Assembly: GCF_006438845.1 (NCBI RefSeq)
Contig: NZ_RCZJ01000004.1
Coordinates: forward strand, 273,867 to 337,866
DNA length: 64,000 bases
Direction of reading: 5' to 3'
Source of the DNA: Variovorax ginsengisoli
GTDB lineage: Bacteria; Pseudomonadota; Gammaproteobacteria; Burkholderiales; Burkholderiaceae_C
The translations under genes and the position numbers were made by a program. Shown one piece after another: positions 28,842 to 37,593 of this stretch; within the stretch, counting starts at the first letter, position 1; the number at the start of each line of letters is the position of its first letter. The notes under the pieces were generated by a model, which had not been told where the DNA came from, did not search any database, and saw nothing but the letters and a program-made list of their open reading frames with translations.

Positions 28842-30023
28842 ATGACGGATTTCACCTCCCCGTGGCCGGCTGTACTGCCAAGTCTTCCCCGGTACGAGCC
28901 GATGCCGCTGACCCCGCGCGTGACTCCCGCCAAGCAACCTTTGCGCATCGCCTTGAGCGAACGCTTGGCTCACAACCCTTTGCAAGCTTTCACGCTTCTT
29001 CGTGCGGGCTGGCAGCACGCGCACGCCCTCATGACGCAGGAACAAATGCTTGCTCCCCAGATCGAGCCGGACGACCTGCGCCAGGCTGAGGTGCAAACCG
29101 ATCAGCTTTTCGCCCTGCTCGACTTCGTGCGCCAATGTACGAAGTCGATCGACCGAACCTTTTTTTTTCGGCGCTCCTCAAGCGGCGCCTTCTCGTTGAA
29201 GCCGCTGGGTCGTTCACTCCAACATGTGCTTCCAGCAGTTTCCGCTCTTAGTCGACCTGATCGCCGCGACTTGGCTTTCGCGCCGAGCATCGAGACCGCT
29301 TGCCGCGCTTTCACTCACGTCGGCCTCCATCAACTGTGGATCGACTGGTCGCAAGATCTGCAATCTAGTGCGGCGCCCTTGGTAACCTTGCTCGAAAACT
29401 TCGGCGACCACATTCGAGACCACCAGCGCAGTACCAGCGCCGGTCGCGCTCAGGCGCTGCACGATGAAATCCACCGTACGCGCTTCCAGAATACGAAGCG
29501 CTACTTCGCCAAGCTCGCTAGGGCTTACCCGACAGGCTACCTCGCGCGCGTCGAACTCGAACTTGCGTCCGGCGGAGCGGCGGATCACCAAACCCGTTTC
29601 CTCCACTTGCACCGCAGCAGCCGCGATCTCATCCGACGCTTGAAGTTGGTTTATGGCGAGGCGATGGTGGGAGATGCGCGTCTCATCGACCGTGCGAGTG
29701 GCAACGGTTACCAAGCCCATGTGGCGCTCGTGTTCGACGGTCCGAGCCACAAGGAACTGCGGGATATCGAGCAAGCCTTACCGGGCCTCTGGCGGGAGGT
29801 GGTGCCGAACGGGAGGTTAAGAGACGCAAACACAATGCCGAACTTCCAGTACCGCGGCACTGGCGCCGAATACCGTGACTACGAATCCCTCTCTAGCCAG
29901 TTGGGCAAAGCGGCGGTCTACATGGCGCGCACGGGTGAGATGTTCCGGGTGCACTTAGATGGAGCGCACACCGACCTCGTGCTGGCAGAGGTGTCAGACA
30001 TCGATCCGAAGTGCAAGAACTAG
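28842..30023 (+). CDS. YagK/YfjJ-like protein 2 with degenerate His motif
   Basis: 393 residues, AGGAG ribosome-binding site. Same overall plan as the preceding gene but diverged: GYLARVELELASGG, then GNGYQAHVALVFDG where only H293 of the usual His-x-His pair remains (Gln at 291), then GKAAVYMARTGEMFRVHL in the tyrosine-helix position. Probably a paralogue that lost metal binding and now acts as a partner or regulator of protein 1; this is inference. A homopolymer run (eight or so T at about 29160) lies in the gene but does not break the frame. Confidence 0.6.
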   Translation: MTDFTSPWPAVLPSLPRYEPMPLTPRVTPAKQPLRIALSERLAHNPLQAFTLLRAGWQHAHALMTQEQMLAPQIEPDDLRQAEVQTDQLFALLDFVRQCTKSIDRTFFFRRSSSGAFSLKPLGRSLQHVLPAVSALSRPDRRDLAFAPSIETACRAFTHVGLHQLWIDWSQDLQSSAAPLVTLLENFGDHIRDHQRSTSAGRAQALHDEIHRTRFQNTKRYFAKLARAYPTGYLARVELELASGGAADHQTRFLHLHRSSRDLIRRLKLVYGEAMVGDARLIDRASGNGYQAHVALVFDGPSHKELRDIEQALPGLWREVVPNGRLRDANTMPNFQYRGTGAEYRDYESLSSQLGKAAVYMARTGEMFRVHLDGAHTDLVLAEVSDIDPKCKN

Positions 30024-30819
30024 TTTGAGCGGTTTAAGCGCGCGGCTGATGCCCTAGGGCTTCGTCCGCATTTTCATCTGTTCAAACCATCAAGTCGCAG
30101 CGCATGTTTGCAACTCTGCGAGCGGGAGCTAGTGAACCGGCCTTTCGGAAACGGTGAAAGCTCATAAAGGTAACGTGAGGCGCAACCTAAATGCATCCCA
30201 CGCTACACCGACGCTCAGTTCCGTTCTCCCGCATGCTCGTGATTCGCGTCGCCCGCACGTGGAGGAAGGGTTGCTCCAGCGCATGACTGGATTCAGGCCC
30301 GCAGCTACCGCGCGCACTGATCAAATTCTTGAACCGGAATCCTCCCAAAGTGATCCAGTCGACATAGGATAGGAAAGCAAAAAGGCAGCCCAATTTCAGT
30401 TCCGGCTACGTTATCGGAATCGAGTACGGGGTACAGATCGGCTGGCGTTTCCACGTAACGCCGGTCTTGAACGGCGACGATCACGTAAATGATGTGAGCA
30501 TTGCGAGGAGGCGACAAGCGTCTGGGCGTTGGATCGGTCTCCGGGCTTTCGCTTGCCCGCGCGCCGGTGTAGACATGGTCGCCGCGCTGGCCACCTGAAA
30601 ACGCAGCTAGGCGGCATTCACCGCCTGCATGCGGGACGTCGCCCACCGAACCGTCACGGCATCAGCTTGGGCGTACTTGTCCGGTGGTACTGCGCACGTC
30701 GGCTGCGGTAAGCCAATTCCAATTCTTGCTCACTCGCATCCGGGCGGATGCCCAGCACTTCGTAGGGGTCCATGGTTTCAACATCAACGCCCCAAGACCA
30801 ATCTCAGCCTCGAAGCCAT
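30024..30819. other. gene-poor stretch between convergent island operons
   Basis: About 800 bases with no convincing gene. A 113-codon frame on the minus strand (30305-30646) has no recognisable domain or ribosome-binding site. The stretch separates the rightward replication-type pair from the terminator of the leftward operon and may hold untranslated regions or an origin. Confidence 0.4.
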
Positions 30820-30869
30820 AAGAGAAAAAAAAGAAAGAAAACTCACGAACCAGCCACAGCTGGTTCGTG
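30820..30869 (-). terminator. rho-independent terminator of the leftward island operon
   Basis: A perfect 11-base stem, CACGAACCAGC (30844-30854) with GCTGGTTCGTG (30859-30869), and a four-base loop CACA. On the minus strand it is followed by a long T-rich run (complement of the A-rich 30822-30843). It lies 172 bases past the last gene of the 35370-31042 operon. Confidence 0.9.
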
Positions 30870-31041
30870 TCTTCCCATCGGGCTATTCGTAAAACTTCTG
30901 GCAAGTGCATGATTCGAAGGTGTCCTGCAACTTCTTCACTTGGCCGACCGGGTTCAAGGGCATGCGGCAAAAACGAACTGCGCTTCGGTCTGCGACCGTA
31001 TGCCTGGAACGGCAGGCGTGCAGGTACCGACCGGCGTCTGT

Positions 31042-31980
31042 TCAACTGGTCGCGGCAAGGCCGATTTCCTTCGCCTTCGCGCCGCGCGCTTGAGCAGCGA
31101 GCCGCTGCAGCTTTGAGCCGAGCGGCCGCGGTTTCGCCGGCTCCTGCGGTTGCACGGGTTCTGGGCGCCCTTGTTCGGGGTCATCGGGGAAGAACTCCTC
31201 GATGCTGGATTTCCCCTCTTCGCTCGACTCTTCGAACGCGCCAGCAGCAATACCGGCCCGGGCCGCCTTGTCCAGCGCTACTTGGTCAAAGCCTGCCGTT
31301 TTCCGAGCGCCTACCTCCTCCCTTGCCGCCTCCAGCGCCTGAGCCAACGTCGATCCGCTGCGCACCGTGAGGTCGACGTAGAAGATCGGCGTCCGGAACG
31401 ACTGCGCAGTGGACTTGCCCCGCAGGCGAAGCTCCAGTGGCAGGGCCGACACCTGATCGCCCGAGAGCGCCTGGAAGTAACGAAGACGCGCAGCCAGCGT
31501 CCGGATGCTGTTGAAGCCCGTGGTGCGAAACACGAAGCTGCCTAGTTCATCCTCCTCGCCAATGCGCACGTTCAGCCGCCCATACGGTTTGCAGTTGGTC
31601 TTCAGGGCCAGCTCGCAGCCTTCCGGCGAAGGACACGCGAGCGTCTGCACACCGCTGGCGGTGGAGCGCCGGCAAGTCTCGCCATTGCCCACGCACAATG
31701 GCCGACCGGTCGCCCGGTCGAAGGCGCTGTAGCTTGCGCGCAGATTCAAGTCCGGGTCGTTGAAGAGCAGCCGCACGGGGATCGCCCGGAGCTTGGCGTC
31801 CGGGGAAGAACGCAGTGCAGCGTCGAGTGGATGGAGTTTCCATCCGTCTGGTTGCTGAATCTGCGTGGTAATGGTGAATTCGTCGTCCTTGTCCGGACGA
31901 CGCGCGCCGTCCTTGGTGACGACCTTGCCGATGGCAATACGCCCGACCACCGGAGGTGTCAGGGCCAGTCCCTTGAGCAT
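31042..31980 (-). CDS. recombination-directionality-factor-like / putative metal-binding protein
   Basis: 312 residues. This belongs to the conserved ICE and plasmid family usually labelled hydrolase or metal-binding protein, and resembles gp3-type recombination directionality factors. It has the start LKGLALTPPVVGRIAIGKVV, a Cys array C96, C103, C116, C122, C130 (zinc-binding candidate), and VSALPLELRLRGKSTAQSFR, which is typical of the family. The C-terminus is acidic, then basic. Last gene of the leftward operon, which supports a joint role with YqaJ and DUF932 proteins in element recombination or excision. The RDF assignment is moderate. Confidence 0.65.
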   Translation of the reverse strand: MLKGLALTPPVVGRIAIGKVVTKDGARRPDKDDEFTITTQIQQPDGWKLHPLDAALRSSPDAKLRAIPVRLLFNDPDLNLRASYSAFDRATGRPLCVGNGETCRRSTASGVQTLACPSPEGCELALKTNCKPYGRLNVRIGEEDELGSFVFRTTGFNSIRTLAARLRYFQALSGDQVSALPLELRLRGKSTAQSFRTPIFYVDLTVRSGSTLAQALEAAREEVGARKTAGFDQVALDKAARAGIAAGAFEESSEEGKSSIEEFFPDDPEQGRPEPVQPQEPAKPRPLGSKLQRLAAQARGAKAKEIGLAATS

Positions 31981-32113
31981 GGGTATTCCTTGTTTAGTAG
32001 TGCAGCCCGCCCCCTTTGTTCCGCATGGGGCGGGCCGATGGTTGAACCTCGGCGGACACGAGGTGGGGCCGCCGACGGGCGGCAAGTTCGTCGGCGTTGG
32101 CACAGGCGCCCGA

Positions 32114-32257
32114 CTAGATATCGATGTCGCCCCCGGCACTTGGACGTGAGAACCAAACCAGAGCAGCGCCGGCGGTAAGCCCGAAGAACAGGACCAGTGC
32201 GAAGGCCGTGAGATGTTCCAGAGGTCCCGGAAAGAAAACGCTGTCGGCGGCGGTCAT
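32114..32257 (-). CDS. 47-residue membrane peptide in the island operon
   Basis: ATG at 32257 overlaps the YqaJ stop by four bases (ATGA) and the frame ends at a TAG. The protein begins MTAADSVFFPGPLEHL, has one membrane helix TAFALVLFFGLTAGAALVWF and ends SRPSAGGDIDI. The exact overlap and the single clean helix argue that it is a real coupled gene. Function unknown; phage-like small membrane peptides or transfer-protein partners are possibilities. Confidence 0.65.
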   Translation of the reverse strand: MTAADSVFFPGPLEHLTAFALVLFFGLTAGAALVWFSRPSAGGDIDI

Positions 32258-33315
32258 GGCGCCTCCCCGGATGGATCCCCTGCCGAACTCACTTTGACGG
32301 TGAAGCGGCGAGAGCCTGGCTTTGTGATTGAGTACTGGCGGGCGTCGATGGCTTCCAGTTCCGGGTGCTCGGTCAGGAGCCGTTCGACATCCAGAGACGT
32401 CGAGTCCTTGCTCCGTTTCCAGCGCACCTCACCAGCATCGAACTTCGCCACAGATGCCTCGCCCATCTGCTGCTGGATCATTTGCTCCACCTGCGCCTTG
32501 CGCGCCGTGGTATCCGCCAGCGTCTGGCGCAAGGCAACCAGGTCGGAGAACGCCGCCGACAAGTGCAAGTCGCCTGTGAAATCCAGCGTCTTCCCACTGT
32601 CACGAGGCCAAAGCGCCCTCAGCGCCCTATCAGCCGAATCGGAGCCGTCGGCCTGCGGAGCGACATCCTGCTCAACGTGCTGCCAGAAGGCCTTCTCGAG
32701 GGCGATCAGGTCAGCAATCTGCGCATCGTCCCGCTCGATGCGATGGACGCGAAGTTCCTGGCCGCAGACCAGTACCGCGACGTCCGCCGCCTGCTTGCCG
32801 GTCACAGCTAGCTGATGAAGAACCTGCAATTGGACATACTCCGGCACGCCCTCCTCCCACAAGCGCACCCCGTGGTAGCCGGCCGTCTTGCATTCGAGGA
32901 TCTGCACGTCAGCTGAACCTACGACCTCGCGGTCGATGTTGGCCAGCATCCACGGATGCGTGGGGTGCTGCAGCACGGCGTTGATGCGTCGGATCCGGTT
33001 GCCGGTGCGCCGGGTGTAGTGCGCGGCCACGATGGGCTCGAGCAGCGTGCCCCAGAACATCGGACTCGTGTCGTCATTCGGGTCCACCTGAGGCAGAGCG
33101 GCCTCGCGGCCGGTCTTCTCCATCCAGAGCTGCAGGGCAGACTTGTACGGGTTCAGCCCCACGGCGGCCGCAGCGTCGGAACTGCCGACGCCACCGCGGC
33201 GAAGGTCTAGCCATTCGGCGCGACTGAGGGACTGGGTCTTGACCAGCTTGAGCGCTGGCGCTCGCCGCGCTAATGCAGCGGGTGCAGCCGCTGGCGCGGC
33301 TGGATGTGGTGTCAT
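32254..33315 (-). CDS. YqaJ-family viral recombinase/exonuclease
   Basis: 353 residues. Restriction-endonuclease-like exonuclease of the lambda-Exo/YqaJ type, which resects DNA ends for single-strand annealing. Motifs are EWLDLRRGGVGSSDAAAAVG, PMFWGTLLEPIVAAHY, LANIDREVVGS and the catalytic ADVQILECKTAGYHG (D...ExK). An N-terminal Ala/Pro stretch and a C-terminal helical region (about 230-310) flank it. No Bet/Erf annealase is seen nearby; DUF932 lies two genes upstream. Confidence 0.92.
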   Translation of the reverse strand: MTPHPAAPAAAPAALARRAPALKLVKTQSLSRAEWLDLRRGGVGSSDAAAAVGLNPYKSALQLWMEKTGREAALPQVDPNDDTSPMFWGTLLEPIVAAHYTRRTGNRIRRINAVLQHPTHPWMLANIDREVVGSADVQILECKTAGYHGVRLWEEGVPEYVQLQVLHQLAVTGKQAADVAVLVCGQELRVHRIERDDAQIADLIALEKAFWQHVEQDVAPQADGSDSADRALRALWPRDSGKTLDFTGDLHLSAAFSDLVALRQTLADTTARKAQVEQMIQQQMGEASVAKFDAGEVRWKRSKDSTSLDVERLLTEHPELEAIDARQYSITKPGSRRFTVKVSSAGDPSGEAP

Positions 33316-33325
33316 GAGAGCCTCC

Positions 33326-33943
33326 TTAGAGCAGAGAAGAAGTTGTGGGGGTTGTCGAAGTGACAGCTGCCGTGGTCAACCGGCATGGAAGCAGAAACGC
33401 CGCAGTACCCGGCTGAGGATCCGGCCATTGGCAATGATTGAACTGACGGGCGGTCATTCGCATCGGACAGTGGTCTCGCTCGCGGAGGACTTCCCAGCCA
33501 CGCCGCCCAAGCGGGCGCTGCAGCAGGTACGTCTCCGCGCCGTACGCGACGCGGGAACCAACCTCGAGAAGACGGCGGTGTTGGCGCCCAAGAGCGTTCT
33601 GCGCGTGGAACGCCCTCACCTTCTCGCGCCAGGTACCCGCATACGGCCCTTCGGGTTCACTGACCAGTTCTAGAAAGGCCAACGGGCAGTCGTAGTAGCA
33701 GGGACCGCAGGTCTCGTCCAATCGCTTGACGGCAACTTCTGGACCATGGACGTTGATGAGGCTGAGAGAGATCCATCGAGTACCTGGGAGGACACACTTG
33801 CTGCTTCCCTCCTTCACCTGGGCCAGCACCCAAAGGCGCGAGCCCTTGAGGCAATGTCCCAGGATCGCGGAACGGATGCCGATGTCGCGCAACTCGTCCG
33901 CGACCGCCTGCGCCTTGGTGGCGCGGTAGAGGGTAGTACCCAT
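33326..33943 (-). CDS. conserved hypothetical protein of ICE/plasmid type
   Basis: 205 residues from the ATG at 33943 (MGTTLYRATKAQAVADELRD). It reads as a compact alpha/beta protein with HCLKGSRLWVLAQVKEG and a Cys-containing centre DETCGPCYYDCPLAFLELV (three Cys). I know this type as a companion of DUF932/YqaJ genes on integrative elements; no function is established. The C-terminus after about residue 150 is basic and may be element-specific. Only seven bases separate it from the upstream DUF932 gene. Confidence 0.7.
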   Translation of the reverse strand: MGTTLYRATKAQAVADELRDIGIRSAILGHCLKGSRLWVLAQVKEGSSKCVLPGTRWISLSLINVHGPEVAVKRLDETCGPCYYDCPLAFLELVSEPEGPYAGTWREKVRAFHAQNALGRQHRRLLEVGSRVAYGAETYLLQRPLGRRGWEVLRERDHCPMRMTARQFNHCQWPDPQPGTAAFLLPCRLTTAAVTSTTPTTSSLL

Positions 33944-33950
33944 GTCCACC

Positions 33951-34934
33951 TCAGCTGACCAACTGCAACGCGGCGTCCATAGCGCGATGCTTGATGGAGG
34001 CACCTTGGCCGAACCACGCACTGTCCAGACGGAACTCCTGACTGCGCGCTCGTCGTTCATGGTCGACAAACTCGGTGACCGAACAGAGGAGACCCCATGC
34101 CGTGCCCTTGGCTGCGCCAAGTTCAGCACCGCGGCCGTGACCTTCGAAAAGCGCTTGAACCTTCTTCAGCGCGCGCTCGTTGGCAAACGCACCCTGTCCT
34201 GGCTTGGATGTTTGACGGACGTCAGCGGTTACAGGGCTCAGGACCTTGAGCAAGAAGTTCTCGACCTCCTTCGCCTTGACCTTCCGATCGCTGAGCGTCT
34301 TCATGCGGTACATGAAGCTGTCCCAACCGGCAACGGCAATGGCAAGCTGCTTCTTGACGGCCTGAGCGTCGAAGTTCGTGCTGTGAGGTACCTTGATGGC
34401 ACCCACCGCGTCCTTCAGAGCCATGGTCAGCGTGTTGTTGCACACGACCCGTATGGTCGTGGGCGTCGCCGTAGTCGCCAGGGTCCCATCGCAGGAAGTC
34501 GCCAACAGGATATAGCCCTTGACGACGTCGTTGCCCTTGAGGACGGTCTCCTTGCCGGTCTTGGCTAAGGCCCAGAACTTGCGACCGGCCTTGAGGACGC
34601 CCGCCGTCTCGAGCTCGAAGCCGGATACTTCGGTCAGGTCTCGGTAGAACTCCAGCACCTCGCGGGGCTGAACGACCTTGTAACGGCCGCCGACCACCGA
34701 CAAGGCCTCTTTGTTGTCGCTGCGGTAGAGAACCTTTTGATCCTCGAACGTCATGCTGGCATCGGGCGCTCCAGCTTGTTCGGCCGTGTAGCGAACCGGC
34801 GTTTCGCAGATGCTCCAGTTCATGCCAGCCTGTTCGGCCCAGACTTCGAGCGGTTGCTTCGGAGGAAGCTGATTGCCGAGCTCGTGCCAGGGGGTCTGGC
34901 CAACGTACGCCATTTGTTGAAGAAGATGTGCCAT
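33951..34934 (-). CDS. DUF932 domain protein (phage/plasmid-like protein)
   Basis: 327 residues read from the ATG at 34934. DUF932 features are YVGQTPWHELGNQLPP, VLYRSDNKEALSVVGGRYKV, VQPREVLEFYRDL, then IRVVCNNTLTMAL and a late GTAWGLLCSVTEFVDHERR. The family is widespread on phages and ICEs; its role in DNA recombination is suspected but not proven. A longer in-frame N-terminus up to 35066 is not supported by homology to the usual MAHxL start. Confidence 0.88.
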   Translation of the reverse strand: MAHLLQQMAYVGQTPWHELGNQLPPKQPLEVWAEQAGMNWSICETPVRYTAEQAGAPDASMTFEDQKVLYRSDNKEALSVVGGRYKVVQPREVLEFYRDLTEVSGFELETAGVLKAGRKFWALAKTGKETVLKGNDVVKGYILLATSCDGTLATTATPTTIRVVCNNTLTMALKDAVGAIKVPHSTNFDAQAVKKQLAIAVAGWDSFMYRMKTLSDRKVKAKEVENFLLKVLSPVTADVRQTSKPGQGAFANERALKKVQALFEGHGRGAELGAAKGTAWGLLCSVTEFVDHERRARSQEFRLDSAWFGQGASIKHRAMDAALQLVS

Positions 34935-34974
34935 GTGAAGAGCTAGGTTGAGGGGTTTTGAGGAATGCGCAGGC

Positions 34975-35370
34975 TCAAGCCCGCGACACGGAGAAGCGAT
35001 GGCCACAGTCGAGGCAGCAACGATTGCGGAGGATCGAAGCGTCGACGGCCTCACCAAGAGATGCACCGACAGTGCAGCCAGCGATGCCCCCCGACAACGC
35101 GCCGACCACCGCGCCTGCGACGACGCCTAAAGGCATCGAAGGGGCGTTGTTGCCGAGGTACCTACCGACGTCTTCGCCGGTGACGGCACCCGACAGGGCA
35201 CCGGCGAGTCCGCTGGCTGCGCCCGCAATCGCGCCAATCGTTGCGCCGGCTTGCTTGCCGAACTCGCGACTCTTGATGCGACGTGACTGGCATGCGGGAC
35301 ATGCGCCAAGCGAAAGGCTGTGGGAGGTTCGAGGATCGAACTGAGAGAAAGAAGTGTCTTCGTCATGCAT
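34975..35370 (-). CDS. glycine-zipper protein with split zinc ribbon
   Basis: 131 residues. A CPAC knuckle (24-27) and a C-terminal CLDC knuckle (119-122) bracket two Gly-zipper helices (ATIGAIAGAASGLAGALSGA and LGVVAGAVVGALSGGIAG). The two halves of a zinc ribbon would be brought together by the hairpin of the two helices, which may insert in the membrane. First gene of the leftward island operon, with a terminator-like hairpin 70 bases upstream. Confidence 0.75.
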   Translation of the reverse strand: MHDEDTSFSQFDPRTSHSLSLGACPACQSRRIKSREFGKQAGATIGAIAGAASGLAGALSGAVTGEDVGRYLGNNAPSMPLGVVAGAVVGALSGGIAGCTVGASLGEAVDASILRNRCCLDCGHRFSVSRA

Positions 35371-35434
35371 AGGCGAGCGAGGCGCCGACGGCGCCTGAGG
35401 TTGAGGAAGAAACCGTGTGCAGACTGCAGACGGC

Positions 35435-35471
35435 AAAAAGCCCAACCGGACCTCGAGAGGTCTGGCTGGGC
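35435..35471 (-). terminator. terminator or attenuator hairpin in front of the leftward island operon
   Basis: GCCCAACCGGACCTC (35440-35454) pairs with GAGGTCTGGCTGGGC (35457-35471) over 15 positions, two of them G-U type. On the minus strand the stem is followed by TTTTT. It lies only 65 bases upstream of the first start codon of the operon, so it is either the end of an incoming transcript or a leader attenuator. Confidence 0.75.
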
Positions 35472-35608
35472 CAAGGGGGTCGGATCAACCTTTATCGGCT
35501 AATCCAGGTGAGCTATATATGGCGGAAAAAGTCTGGAATCGGATCTTTGGAAGTCTGCGAGACTCTGCGTTAGAGTTCGGCATCCACTTTCTCAAGGAGG
35601 CCCGCTCA

Positions 35609-36130
35609 ATGGCTCAGACGTACGCACAGATTCAGCGCCAGATTGATGCACTTCAGCGCCAAGCCGAAACACTTCGCGCCCGTGAGGTCGATGGCGTTGT
35701 CGAGCGCATCAAGGAGGCTATAGCTCACTATGGGCTGACGGCAGATCAACTGGGCTTTGGAACTGCTCGGCCCGGCACAATTAAGTCGAGAAAGACCACT
35801 AAAGCCTCGCAAGATGGAAGTGGCGCTGCCGCAGCTTACTCAGATGGCAGTGGCAACACTTGGGGTGGACGCGGACCGAGGCCGCGCTGGCTTCGTGACG
35901 CACTCGACGCTGGCAAGGCGCTTGAGGATTTTGCGAGCAGTCGTTCACCGAAAAAGAGCGCCCCTTCAAAAAGCAAGCCGGCGGACGGGAAACGCAAGGC
36001 TGCCAAACAGTACAGTGACCAAAGCGGCAATCATTGGAGTGGTTTCGGCCCTAAGCCTGGATGGCTCAAGGACGCTTTGGCAGCAGGCGAGACGCTTGAT
36101 AAATTTGCTATCGAGACGTCCAACAGCTAG
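35609..36130 (+). CDS. H-NS-like protein with two DNA-binding modules, island edge
   Basis: 173 residues, AAGGAGG ribosome-binding site. Residues 1-50 (MAQTYAQIQRQIDALQRQAE and so on) form the coiled-coil dimerisation part, nearly the same as in the 8948-9445 product. DNA-binding modules lie at about 77-108 (YSDGSGNTWGGRGPRPRWLR) and 135-166 (SDQSGNHWSGFGPKPGWLKD), joined by a Lys/Ser linker. Probably silences the AT-rich element or co-oligomerises with the chromosomal copy. Xenogeneic silencers encoded on mobile elements are well known, single-module ones being usual. Confidence 0.9.
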   Translation: MAQTYAQIQRQIDALQRQAETLRAREVDGVVERIKEAIAHYGLTADQLGFGTARPGTIKSRKTTKASQDGSGAAAAYSDGSGNTWGGRGPRPRWLRDALDAGKALEDFASSRSPKKSAPSKSKPADGKRKAAKQYSDQSGNHWSGFGPKPGWLKDALAAGETLDKFAIETSNS

Positions 36131-36183
36131 CTATCAAACGTGACTTCAAGCAGCGCGCGATTCGATATTTCGAGTCTGCAGGA

Positions 36184-36657
36184 CTAGCCAGCTATCTCAT
36201 AGGCCCGCAGTAATGCTTGGACTCTGCTTCGACCCGTCTGCGTAAGAATCAGCTGTGCTGGACATTCACCGCCGAGCAACGCGCAGGGTTCTTCTAGCCA
36301 GTCGGACCAACCCTGCCCAAAGATTTGCTGCGCCATCACTTGAATACGCGTGTGCCCCTGCGGATTGTTTGGCTGCCCGATAGCCGCGTTGCCACGTGGC
36401 CTGCGCCGATCTATTGCAGCGACGCCGTCAACGATCGAGAAGCCACCAGCGCGGAGCTTCTCAGCATACTCACGCGCGAGTTCGTCAAGCCTTGAACGTC
36501 TGATCTGTGGTTGAGTCGTGGTCTGCCAAGGCGCTTGGAGGGGAATGCTTTTCAGCTGGATGGACGAGTTGTCATCGGAGTGTGGAGGAAAGTAGGGCAT
36601 AAGCGGATCGGTCCAAAGCAAACTAGGCACACACAGCGAGCGAAAATGCCACTGCAC
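36184..36657 (-). CDS. orphan ParS/MbcA/Xre-type antitoxin C-terminal domain protein (DUF2384)
   Basis: 157 residues from a GTG, or 138 from the ATG at 36600. The last 50 residues match the toxin-binding DUF2384 domain: AQQIFGQGWSDWLEEPCALL, GGECPAQLILTQTGRSRVQA, LLRAYEIAG. The N-terminal part is basic (RRSRLDELAREYAEKLRAGG) and lacks a clear Xre helix-turn-helix. Normal partners are RES-domain toxins; none is found next to it. Either a defective toxin-antitoxin pair or an antitoxin acting in trans. Confidence 0.65.
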   Translation of the reverse strand: MQWHFRSLCVPSLLWTDPLMPYFPPHSDDNSSIQLKSIPLQAPWQTTTQPQIRRSRLDELAREYAEKLRAGGFSIVDGVAAIDRRRPRGNAAIGQPNNPQGHTRIQVMAQQIFGQGWSDWLEEPCALLGGECPAQLILTQTGRSRVQALLRAYEIAG

Positions 36658-37593
36658 GTCAAGCGAAGAAGTAGTGCTCAGCGGACCGAAAGTAAATTGC
36701 TGCTCCTGCTCAGAGAATGACAGCGGCAGCGCAGCACGCGCGCAAGGCCGGGGCGATCATTGCGACCTTGCCCTCTTCAAGGCGCGCCACGAAACGGTAG
36801 TCATGGAGATTAATCTCGTAGGTACGTCCGCGACTGACAGGAGTTTCCGCCGCAAGGGTGATCGAGATTCGATACGCGGGTTGGCAGAGAAACGCAACGG
36901 CGTCAAAGGCGCAGCTCAGCGCAACTCGCCAGCCGAATTCGTCGTCTTCTATGCTCCGTCAATCAAACGAGTGGTGCGTTTTAGTGCGGAGATCAAGTCC
37001 TTTGGCGCCAGCACCAAACCTCGGCGACGGCGTCGTCGCCCTCGCCGAAGGCTCGGTCGACCCGGATCAGGGCACCCTCTTCTGGACGCTGAGCGCTAGC
37101 GACAATCACGGCGATGTCCATAGGGTCGCGCTGTATCCATGAACTCCCTGAGCACGACAACGCTGCGCTCGGATGCTGTATGTCTGGTGGCAGCAGAAGC
37201 GTATCGAAATGGGAAGCGGCGACCCCGTCAGCGCTTCGCGGCGTTCCGGCTCATCCCTTGAAAAGGCGCTGCCAGTGCGGAAGCGCTCCGCCTGATGTGG
37301 CAAGGCGTCAAGTCCTGTCGCAGCGCCGTTTTCGGGGGAAGAATCATGTCTTGATCGCCGGTCGGCTTGATCAACATGTATCGGCCAAGGGTCATCAACG
37401 AACGCGCCCTCAGACAATGCGACGATGTTCACTGTGGGCGGGTGTTCCGAAAGCACCCCCCGGCAGCGTCTGGAGCAATCTGAGGGTTCAGACACACGGC
37501 TGGCCAGCCAGCCTCACCTCCGATCGGCGTCTGCAACCAATACATGGCGCCGGATGTAGGCCCCTCCCACCTTCGAATGGAGAATGTTCACCC
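36658..37593. other. 0.9-kb gap without a supported gene
   Basis: Several short frames are open (for example 36858-37142 +) and some stretches look like former protein (LGDGVVALAEGSVDPDQGTL at about 37015-37075), but reading frames change between them and no domain is recognised. Probably eroded DNA at the right side of the mobile element. Confidence 0.4.

Noticed and set aside
33942..34568. Plus-strand frame opposite the DUF932 gene
   Set aside because: Antisense to a well-supported gene and without domain features.
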